From positions 52,741 to 91,649 of the forward strand of contig NZ_JASMRZ010000012.1 of assembly GCF_030462475.1 (NCBI RefSeq): a DNA stretch of 38,909 bases, read 5' to 3'. Of the stretch, positions 33,293-38,909 are shown piece by piece. This DNA is from Variovorax sp. CAN15 (GTDB lineage: Bacteria; Pseudomonadota; Gammaproteobacteria; Burkholderiales; Burkholderiaceae_C). How positions within the stretch are numbered: the first letter of the stretch is position 1; each line of letters starts with the position of its first letter. A model generated the notes under the pieces. It searched no databases. It was not told where the DNA came from and worked only from the letters and a program-made list of their open reading frames with translations. Position numbers and translations under genes: made by a program.

Positions 33293-34072
33293 ATGCAAGC
33301 ATCGATCGAACTGAACCGCACGCCCGCCGTGCAATACCTGCTGCGCATCGGCGACACATGCCTCGTGCTCGCGCAGCGCCTGGGCGAATGGTGCGGCCAC
33401 GCGCCCGTGCTGGAGGAAGACATCGCGATGGCCAACATCGCGCTCGACCTCGTCGGCCAGGCCCGTGCGCTGCTCACGCACGCCGGCAAGCTCGAAGGCG
33501 CCGGCCGCGAGCACGACGAAGACCAGCTCGCCTACCTGCGCGACGAGCGCGACTACTTCAACCTCACCATCGCCGAACTGCCGCGCGGCGACTTCGCCTT
33601 CGCCGTGGTGCGCAACACCATGGTCTCGACGCTGCTCAAGCTGCTGTGGCAGCGCCTGGCCGCGTCGAACGACCCCGAGGTGGCCGCCATCGCCGGCAAG
33701 GCGCTGAAGGAAGCGCGCTACCACCAGCAGCACTCGGGCGACTGGGTGGTGCGCCTGGGCGACGGCACCGAGGAATCGCGCCGCCGCACCGAGAAGGCGC
33801 TGAAGCAGCTGTGGCTCTACATGCCCGAGCTCTTCTTCAGCGACGAGGTGGATGCCGCCGCAAGCGCCAGCGGCCTCGGCCCGGCATGGAGCGAGCTGCG
33901 CGAACCCTGGCTCGCCGAGATGCAGCAGGTGCTGGACGCCGCCGGCCTCGCCATGCCGAAGGAAGCCGCCTTCCGCAGCACCGGCAAGCACGGCGTGCAC
34001 AGCGAGCACATGGGCTACATCCTTGCCGAGATGCAGCACCTGCAGCGCAGCTTCCCCGGAGGCGTGTGGTGA
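33293..34072 (+). CDS. paaC: Phenylacetyl-CoA epoxidase structural subunit PaaC
   Basis: A 259-residue four-helix-bundle partner of PaaA that binds and positions it but does not itself hold the catalytic irons. Family sequence includes RIGDTCLVLAQRLGEWCG near 18-35 and RHHQQ-like KEARYHQQHSGDWVVRLGDG near 140-159. The length agrees with E. coli PaaC (248). The last codons (GVW, stop) overlap the GTG start of paaD. Confidence 0.94.
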   Translation: MQASIELNRTPAVQYLLRIGDTCLVLAQRLGEWCGHAPVLEEDIAMANIALDLVGQARALLTHAGKLEGAGREHDEDQLAYLRDERDYFNLTIAELPRGDFAFAVVRNTMVSTLLKLLWQRLAASNDPEVAAIAGKALKEARYHQQHSGDWVVRLGDGTEESRRRTEKALKQLWLYMPELFFSDEVDAAASASGLGPAWSELREPWLAEMQQVLDAAGLAMPKEAAFRSTGKHGVHSEHMGYILAEMQHLQRSFPGGVW

Positions 34073-34593
34073 ACGCACTGGCCTCGCGCGTCGACGCCGC
34101 ATGGGCCGTGCTGCGCACCGTGCCCGACCCCGAGGTGCCGGCCGTGTCGGTCTGCGACCTCGGCATCGTGCGCGACGTGATCGAGCACGACGACGGCCTG
34201 GAGATCGTGCTCACGCCGACCTATTCAGGCTGTCCCGCCACCGAGGCCATCGAGCACGACGTGCTGGCCGCCGTCGAACAGGCCGGTCTGGGCCGCGCAC
34301 GCGCCACATTGCGCCGCGCACCCGCCTGGACCAGCGACTGGATCAGCGACGAGGGCCGCGCCAAGCTCAAGGCCTACGGAATCGCACCGCCCGCGCACCT
34401 GAACGCCGAGCAGGCCGCCGGCACCGCAATGCCGATCAAGCTCTTCGGCCGCATCGCAGGCGAACGCATCGCCTGCCCGCGTTGCGCGAGCGAGCGCACC
34501 GAGCGCCTTTCCGCATTCGGCTCCACCGCCTGCAAGGCCCTGTACCGCTGCATGGCGTGCAGGGAACCTTTCGAACACTTCAAACCCATCTGA
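34069..34593 (+). CDS. paaD: Phenylacetyl-CoA epoxidase maturation protein PaaD
   Basis: A 174-residue protein with an N-terminal MIP18/DUF59 domain (residues about 5-90, Cys55 in SGCPA) and a C-terminal zinc-ribbon-like site with Cys136, Cys139, Cys155, Cys161 and Cys164. It is thought to help assemble the iron-sulfur cluster of the PaaE reductase or the epoxidase. The start is GTG at 34069, giving a GTGA overlap with paaC; a second GTG sits one codon earlier, so the exact start is uncertain by one residue. There is no ATG alternative in the right place. Confidence 0.92.
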   Translation: MNALASRVDAAWAVLRTVPDPEVPAVSVCDLGIVRDVIEHDDGLEIVLTPTYSGCPATEAIEHDVLAAVEQAGLGRARATLRRAPAWTSDWISDEGRAKLKAYGIAPPAHLNAEQAAGTAMPIKLFGRIAGERIACPRCASERTERLSAFGSTACKALYRCMACREPFEHFKPI

Positions 34594-34606
34594 GACTTCC
34601 CCCGCG

Positions 34607-35692
34607 ATGAGCACCCTCTTCCACCCCCTGCGCGTGAAGGCCATCGAGCCCGACACGGCCGAGGCCGTCATCGTCTCCTTCGAGGTGCCGGCCGACCTGC
34701 AGCAGGTCTTCGGCTTCACGCAGGGCCAGTACCTCACACTGCGCCACGACATCGACGGCCAGGACCTGCGCCGCTCCTATTCGATCTGCGCCGGCCTCGA
34801 CGACGGCGAACTGCGCGTGGGCGTGCGCAAGGTGCGCGGCGGCGTGTTCTCCAACTGGATCAACGCCAGCCTGAAGCCCGGCGACACCCTGCAGGTGATG
34901 GCGCCGCAGGGCCGCTTCTTCGTGCCCATCGAGCCCACGCTGGCGCGCCACCACGTCGGCATTGCCGGCGGCAGCGGCATCACGCCCATCCTGTCGATCA
35001 TGAAGACGGTGCTGGCGCGCGAGCCGCAAAGCCGCTTCACGCTGATCTACGGCAACCGCCAGCTGCAGTCCACGATGTTCAAGGAAGAGATCGAGGACCT
35101 GAAGAACCGCTACATGACGCGCCTCGTGCTGCAGCACGTGTTCTCCGACGAGCACACCGATTCGCCACTGGGCTTCGGCGTGATGAACCGCGAGAAGATC
35201 GGCGAGTTCCTGCAAAGCGTGGTGCCCGCCGCGCAGATCGACCATGTGTACGTGTGCGGCCCGTTCCAGATGAACGACGAGGCCGAGGCCGCGCTGCTGG
35301 CCGCCGGCGTGCCGGAAGACCGCATCCACATCGAGCGCTTCGGCGTCGCCCTGCCCTCGGCCACGCAGGTGGGCGCGGTGGTGCACGAGGCGCAGCCGGG
35401 CGACGCGAAGCAGTCGCGAGTCACCATCGTGCGCGACGGGCTGCAGCGCGAGATCACCTTCACCGAAGGCCAGCCCAGCATCCTCGACGCGGCATCGGCC
35501 GCGGGCCTCGAAGTGCCGTTCTCGTGCACCTCCGGCGTGTGCGGCACCTGCCGCGCCAAGTGCGTGGACGGGGAAGTCCGCATGGAAAGAAACTTCGCGC
35601 TCGACAAGAATGAAGTGGCCGCTGGTTTCGTATTGACCTGCCAGGCGCACCCTCTGACCGAATGCGTCACGCTTTCCTTCGACGAGCGCTGA
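34607..35692 (+). CDS. paaE: Phenylacetyl-CoA epoxidase reductase subunit PaaE
   Basis: A 361-residue electron-transfer protein with a ferredoxin-NADP reductase module and a C-terminal plant-type 2Fe-2S domain. The FAD-binding sequence RSYSICAG lies at 56-63 and the NAD(P)H motif GGSGITPILSI near 122-132. The cluster ligands are Cys307, Cys312, Cys315 and Cys345. It passes electrons from NADPH to PaaA. It is the last paa structural gene. Repeat C5 begins 12 bases after its stop. Confidence 0.95.
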   Translation: MSTLFHPLRVKAIEPDTAEAVIVSFEVPADLQQVFGFTQGQYLTLRHDIDGQDLRRSYSICAGLDDGELRVGVRKVRGGVFSNWINASLKPGDTLQVMAPQGRFFVPIEPTLARHHVGIAGGSGITPILSIMKTVLAREPQSRFTLIYGNRQLQSTMFKEEIEDLKNRYMTRLVLQHVFSDEHTDSPLGFGVMNREKIGEFLQSVVPAAQIDHVYVCGPFQMNDEAEAALLAAGVPEDRIHIERFGVALPSATQVGAVVHEAQPGDAKQSRVTIVRDGLQREITFTEGQPSILDAASAAGLEVPFSCTSGVCGTCRAKCVDGEVRMERNFALDKNEVAAGFVLTCQAHPLTECVTLSFDER

Positions 35693-35704
35693 AAGATGAA
35701 CCCA

Positions 35705-35794
35705 CCCCCGAATCTCCGCGCACTTCGTGTCGCTTCGGATCCCCCCTCAAGGGGGCGCACCCGGTGGCCCGGCAAAGCCGGTTCCACGGGTGCC
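35705..35794 (+). repeat. Dispersed structured element, copy C5 (diverged)
   Basis: The most diverged copy. It shares hairpin 1 (GCGCAC/GTGTCGC) and the inner CCGGC/GCCGG. Hairpin 2 is CCCCC, loop TCAA, GGGGG. In hairpin 3 the outer stem is CACCC/GGGTG instead of ACACC/GGTGT, and TGG/CCA instead of CGG/CCG, so both sides changed together. It lies between paaE and the binding-protein gene; the rest of the gap 35795-35862 holds a ribosome-binding site and perhaps a promoter. Confidence 0.88.
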
Positions 35795-35862
35795 CTGAAA
35801 AAGACACCTGCAACGGAGATACTTCAGGCCTCAATCGATTTTCAACCCGGAGACAAAGCAAC

Positions 35863-37008
35863 ATGAAATTCTTCAAGCCCCTGCTGACCGCCGCCCTGTG
35901 CGCCACGGCCCTCGCGGCCTGGGCCGACGTCAACGTCGGCGTGACCATCTCGGCCACCGGCCCGGCAGCCTCGCTGGGCATCCCCGAGAAGAACACCATC
36001 TCGCTGATGCCCAAGACGATCGGCGGGCAGAAGATCAACTACATCGTGCTGGACGACGCCTCCGACACCACCGCGGCCGTCAACAACACGCGCAAGCTCA
36101 TCGCCGAGAACAAGGTCGACGTGATCCTGGGCTCGACCACCACGCCGGCATCGCTCGCCATGATCGACGTGGCCAGCGAGGCACAGACGCCGATGATCTC
36201 GGTGGCCGCGTCGGCGCGCATCATCGAGCCGATGGACGCCAAGAAGAAGTGGGTGTTCAAGACGCCGCAGAACGACATCATGATGTCGCTGGCCATCGCC
36301 GAGCACATGGCCGCCAACGGCGTGAAGACAGTCGCCTTCATCGGTTTTTCCGACGCGTACGGCGAAGGCTGGTCGCAGGAGTTCGCCAAGGCCGCCGACC
36401 TGAAGAAGATCAAGATCGTGGCCAACGAGCGCTATGCCCGCACCGACACCTCGGTGACCGGCCAGGCCCTGAAGATCATGGCCGCCAAGCCCGACGCGGT
36501 GCTGGTCGCCGGCTCCGGCACGCCGGCCGCGCTGCCGCAGAAGACGCTGAAGGAACGCGGCTACACCGGCAAGATGTACCAGACCCACGGCGTGGCCAAC
36601 GCCGACTTCCTGCGCGTGGGCGGCAAGGACGTGGAAGGCACCTTCCTGCCCGCCGGCCCCGTGCTGGTGGCCGACCAGCTGCCGGCCAGCAACCCGGTGA
36701 AGAAGTCCGCGCTCGCCTATGTGGCCGCGTATGAAGCCGCCTACGGCAAGGGCTCGGTCTCGACCTTCGGCGGCCACGCCTGGGACGCCGGCCTGCTGAT
36801 GAGCTCGGCCGTGCCCGTCGCGCTGAAGAAGGCCCAGCCCGGCACGCCCGAGTTCCGCGCCGCGCTGCGCGACGCGCTGGAGCAGACCAAGGACGTGGCC
36901 GGCGCGCACGGCGTGTTCAACATGACGGCCACCGACCACCTGGGTCTCGACCAGCGCGCACGCGTGATGGTGAAGATCGAAAACGGCGCCTGGAAATACC
37001 AGCCCTGA
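35863..37008 (+). CDS. Branched-chain-amino-acid-type ABC transporter substrate-binding protein
   Basis: A 381-residue periplasmic binding protein of the LivK type. A signal peptide (MKFFKPLLTAALCATALAAWA) is followed by the mature start DVNVGVTISATGPAASLGIP. The frame is open further upstream, but that part reads repeat C5, so I chose the ATG at 35863 with GGAG about 11 bases before it. It is the first gene of a transporter that follows the paa operon in the same direction. This binding-protein family also takes up aromatic acids, so a phenylacetate-related substrate is a reasonable inference. A REPIN-like element separates it from the permease gene. Confidence 0.9.
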   Translation: MKFFKPLLTAALCATALAAWADVNVGVTISATGPAASLGIPEKNTISLMPKTIGGQKINYIVLDDASDTTAAVNNTRKLIAENKVDVILGSTTTPASLAMIDVASEAQTPMISVAASARIIEPMDAKKKWVFKTPQNDIMMSLAIAEHMAANGVKTVAFIGFSDAYGEGWSQEFAKAADLKKIKIVANERYARTDTSVTGQALKIMAAKPDAVLVAGSGTPAALPQKTLKERGYTGKMYQTHGVANADFLRVGGKDVEGTFLPAGPVLVADQLPASNPVKKSALAYVAAYEAAYGKGSVSTFGGHAWDAGLLMSSAVPVALKKAQPGTPEFRAALRDALEQTKDVAGAHGVFNMTATDHLGLDQRARVMVKIENGAWKYQP

Positions 37009-37015
37009 TGTCTTC

Positions 37016-37131
37016 GCTCCCTCCCCCTCTGGGGGAGGGCGGGGTGGGAGCACGACGGCATGCGATGAAGCACTGCGCTGAACTAACGCCGCCTGCCCCC
37101 ATCCCCGCCTTCCCCCAGAGGGGGAAGGAGC
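37016..37131. repeat. REPIN-like inverted pair of GC-rich palindromes
   Basis: The left arm (37016-37048) and right arm (37096-37131) are inverted copies of one sequence. Each contains its own hairpin, CCCTCCCC-CTCT-GGGGGAGGG in the left arm and a one-step variant in the right. The arms are about 47 bases apart. The whole 170-base gap between the binding-protein and LivH genes is mostly this element. It resembles REP doublets (REPINs) of other bacteria and is unrelated to the C elements. Confidence 0.85.
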
Positions 37132-37178
37132 AATGCAACGCACTGACTCGATACAAGGGCCAAGCCCGAAGGTTTCAT

Positions 37179-38207
37179 ATGGATTTGCAGATCGCCCTGC
37201 TGCTCGGGCAGGACGGCATCGTGAACGGCGCGGTCTACGGACTGATGGCGCTCGCGCTGGTGCTGGTGTTTTCGGTCACGCGCGTGATCTTCATCCCGCA
37301 GGGCGAGTTCGTCGCCTTCGGCGCGCTCTCCATGGCCGCGCTGCAAGGCGGCCGCGCACCCTCCACGCTGTGGCTGCTGCTGGCGCTTGCGGCGATCGTG
37401 CTGGTGGTGGAGGCCTGGCGCTGGAAGCGCGGCGCCACCGTCGACTGGCGCTCGGCGCTGACCTGGTGCGTGGCCTTCCCGGTTGCGGCCGCGGTGCTGG
37501 TGCTCGGCTTCAAGCCCACTTCCCTTGCGATGCAGTCGCTCGCCACGCTGGTGCTGATCGCGCCGCTGGGTCCGCTGCTGTACCGCGTCGCGTATCGCCC
37601 GCTGGCCGACGCAAGCGTGCTGATGCTGCTGATCGTCTCGGTGGCGCTGCATGGCGTGCTGGTCGGCCTCGGCCTCTTCTTCTTTGGCGCCGAGGGCTCG
37701 CGCACCAGCGCGTTCTCTGAACTGCGCCTCGATCTCGGCGGCATTCCGGTCAGCGGCCAGTCGCTGGTGGTGGTCGGCGTCACGCTGGTGCTGGTAGTCG
37801 CCATGTTCTGGTTCTTCGGCCGCTCCATGGTCGGCAAGGCGCTGCGCGCCACCGCCATCAACCGCGTGGGTGCGCGGCTCTCGGGCATTCCCACCGAGCT
37901 CTCGGGCGACCTGAGCTTCGCGCTGGCGGCCGTCATCGGCGCCATCTCGGGCCTGCTGATCGCGCCGATCACCACGGTCTACTACGACACCGGCTTCCTG
38001 ATCGGCCTGAAGGGCTTCGTGGCGGCCATCGTCGGCGGGCTCGCGAGCTATCCACTGGCGCTCGCGGGCGCGCTGCTGGTCGGCCTGCTGGAGGCCTTTT
38101 CTTCTTTCTGGGCCAGCGCATACAAGGAAGTGCTGGTCTTCACCCTGATCATCCCGGTGCTGCTGTGGCGCTCGCTCAACAGCCATCACGTGGAGGACGA
38201 GGAATGA
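37179..38207 (+). CDS. Branched-chain-amino-acid-type ABC transporter permease (LivH-like)
   Basis: A 342-residue inner-membrane permease of the LivH type, with about 8-9 hydrophobic segments. It opens with MDLQIALLLGQDGIVNGAVYG, the standard LivH beginning, and includes the block GKALRATAINRVGARLSGI near 219-237. The open frame reaches back to 37008, but the ATG at 37179 opens the family sequence. Earlier codons would read the REPIN. The stop overlaps the LivM start by ATGA. A slightly long loop (about 75-105) separates the first helices. Confidence 0.9.
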   Translation: MDLQIALLLGQDGIVNGAVYGLMALALVLVFSVTRVIFIPQGEFVAFGALSMAALQGGRAPSTLWLLLALAAIVLVVEAWRWKRGATVDWRSALTWCVAFPVAAAVLVLGFKPTSLAMQSLATLVLIAPLGPLLYRVAYRPLADASVLMLLIVSVALHGVLVGLGLFFFGAEGSRTSAFSELRLDLGGIPVSGQSLVVVGVTLVLVVAMFWFFGRSMVGKALRATAINRVGARLSGIPTELSGDLSFALAAVIGAISGLLIAPITTVYYDTGFLIGLKGFVAAIVGGLASYPLALAGALLVGLLEAFSSFWASAYKEVLVFTLIIPVLLWRSLNSHHVEDEE

Positions 38208-38909
38208 ACCCGTCTTCACCGACCACCGCTCCCGCCGCCGTGAACGCGGTGCCCGAGGGCCGCCCGCTCGTGACGCCGCGCGTGCTCACCCTCGTCTTCA
38301 TCGTCGCGCTCGCGCTGGCCTGGGGCTGGCTGCCCGAGTTCACCGTCAGCGTGCTCAGCAACATCGGCCTGTATGCGCTGGTGGCCGTGGGCCTCGTGCT
38401 GCTGACCGGCGTGGGCGGCATGACCTCCTTCGGCCAGGCCGCCTTCGTCGGCATGGGTGCCTACGCCACCGCGTGGATCTGCACCTCTCCCGCCGCCGCC
38501 GGCTGGCTCGGCGGCCTCGCGGGCTCGGCGCTGGTGCCGTGGCTGGGCCTGCTGCTCGGGCTGGTGCTGACCTTCGCGCTGGCGTGGGCGCTCGGCGCGG
38601 TCACGCTCAGGCTCTCGGGCCACTACCTGCCGCTGTGCACCATCGCCTGGGGCCTGAGCCTGTACTTCCTGCTGGGCAACATGGAGTTCCTCGGCGGCCA
38701 GACCGGCATCACCGGCATTCCGCCGCTGGTGGTGGCGGGCGTGTCGTTCGCCACGCCGCGCATGCTGGGCGTGGTGATCTGGGCGGTGCTGCTGCTCGCG
38801 CTGTGGGCCATGCACAACCTGCTCGACTCGCGCGAGGGCCGCGCCATCCGCGCGCTCAAGGGCGGCCGGCTGATGGCCGAGTCGATGGGCGTGGACACCG
38901 CGCGCCACC
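38204..38909 (+). CDS. Branched-chain-amino-acid-type ABC transporter permease (LivM-like), 3' end outside window
   Basis: The first 235 codons of a LivM-type permease, cut by the window edge. The N-terminal cytoplasmic tail MNPSSPTTAPAAVNAVPEG is followed by membrane segments from about residue 28 on. The family block LTGVGGMTSFGQAAFVGMGA lies near 67-86, and REGRAIRALKGGRLMAESMG, a LivM signature near the ATPase-docking loop, lies near 210-229. The ATG overlaps livH by ATGA. In many Burkholderiales LivM is fused to the LivG ATPase, but that cannot be seen here. Confidence 0.9.
   Translation, partial: MNPSSPTTAPAAVNAVPEGRPLVTPRVLTLVFIVALALAWGWLPEFTVSVLSNIGLYALVAVGLVLLTGVGGMTSFGQAAFVGMGAYATAWICTSPAAAGWLGGLAGSALVPWLGLLLGLVLTFALAWALGAVTLRLSGHYLPLCTIAWGLSLYFLLGNMEFLGGQTGITGIPPLVVAGVSFATPRMLGVVIWAVLLLALWAMHNLLDSREGRAIRALKGGRLMAESMGVDTARH

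Noticed and set aside
14425..35794. Interpretation of the C elements as ordinary Rho-independent terminators.
   Set aside because: None has a T tract after hairpin 3, and three copies lie between co-directional genes that look co-transcribed. lysR has a separate, more typical terminator beside C2.
35662..35862. An N-terminal extension of the Liv-type binding protein.
   Set aside because: It reads the end of paaE in another frame and element C5. The signal peptide starts at 35863.

Overview
The window is a high-GC, densely coded bacterial chromosome segment. The organism is most likely a member of the Burkholderiales, family Comamonadaceae, and Variovorax-like. That is an inference from codon and base composition, a Bug-family binding protein beside TctA/TctB, a phenylacetate operon of beta-proteobacterial type and several dispersed GC-rich repeats. 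I see no rRNA, tRNA, CRISPR array, phage gene or insertion-sequence transposase, and no gene-free stretch longer than about 210 bases.

Layout. (1) 1-5351, + strand: the tail of a probable binding protein, two ABC permeases, the ATPase, a GpdQ-like metallophosphodiesterase and a separate Na/Pi-cotransporter-type protein. Together they look like a phosphodiester/phosphate scavenging block. (2) 5367-9156: a YfeH/SBF-like symporter, a stand-alone receiver protein, a zeta-crystallin-type quinone oxidoreductase and a DMT exporter. (3) 9166-15493, - strand: a likely operon read Bug binding protein > gamma-glutamyltransferase > DMT transporter > divergent SDR > a two-domain DUF5672-GT17 glycosyltransferase. 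A LysR regulator is divergent from it, and tctB-tctA (tripartite tricarboxylate transporter) lies at 16749-18768. (4) 18905-23583, - strand: TatD nuclease, a periplasmic LEA-like repeat protein, a hypoxanthine-DNA glycosylase, a spermidine-synthase-like protein and an orphan GspE/PilB ATPase. (5) 23681-27876, + strand: a PDZ-less S1C protease, a MoxR ATPase, a DUF58 protein and a VWA membrane protein. (6) 27860-38909: the phenylacetate (paa) locus. paaY and a PaaR-like TetR gene run on the - strand, and paaG-paaI-paaK-paaABCDE on the + strand, with a TetR-type operator in the divergent promoter. A branched-chain-amino-acid-type ABC transporter follows (binding protein, LivH, partial LivM) and probably imports an aromatic acid.

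The most unusual signal is a family of about 85-90 bp elements present in five copies (C1 14425-14511, C2 16559-16646, C3 16659-16743, C4 25758-25846, C5 35705-35794). Read in the sense of the preceding gene, all five have the same orientation. Four of them start only 5-12 nt after a stop codon (bug, tctA, moxR, paaE). They fold into the same three hairpins, with compensatory changes between copies, so this looks like a mobile or repetitive structured 3'-UTR element. One copy (C4) is flanked by an exact 17-bp direct repeat that duplicates the junction of moxR and the DUF58 gene. A different, REPIN-like inverted pair lies between the binding-protein and permease genes at 37016-37131.
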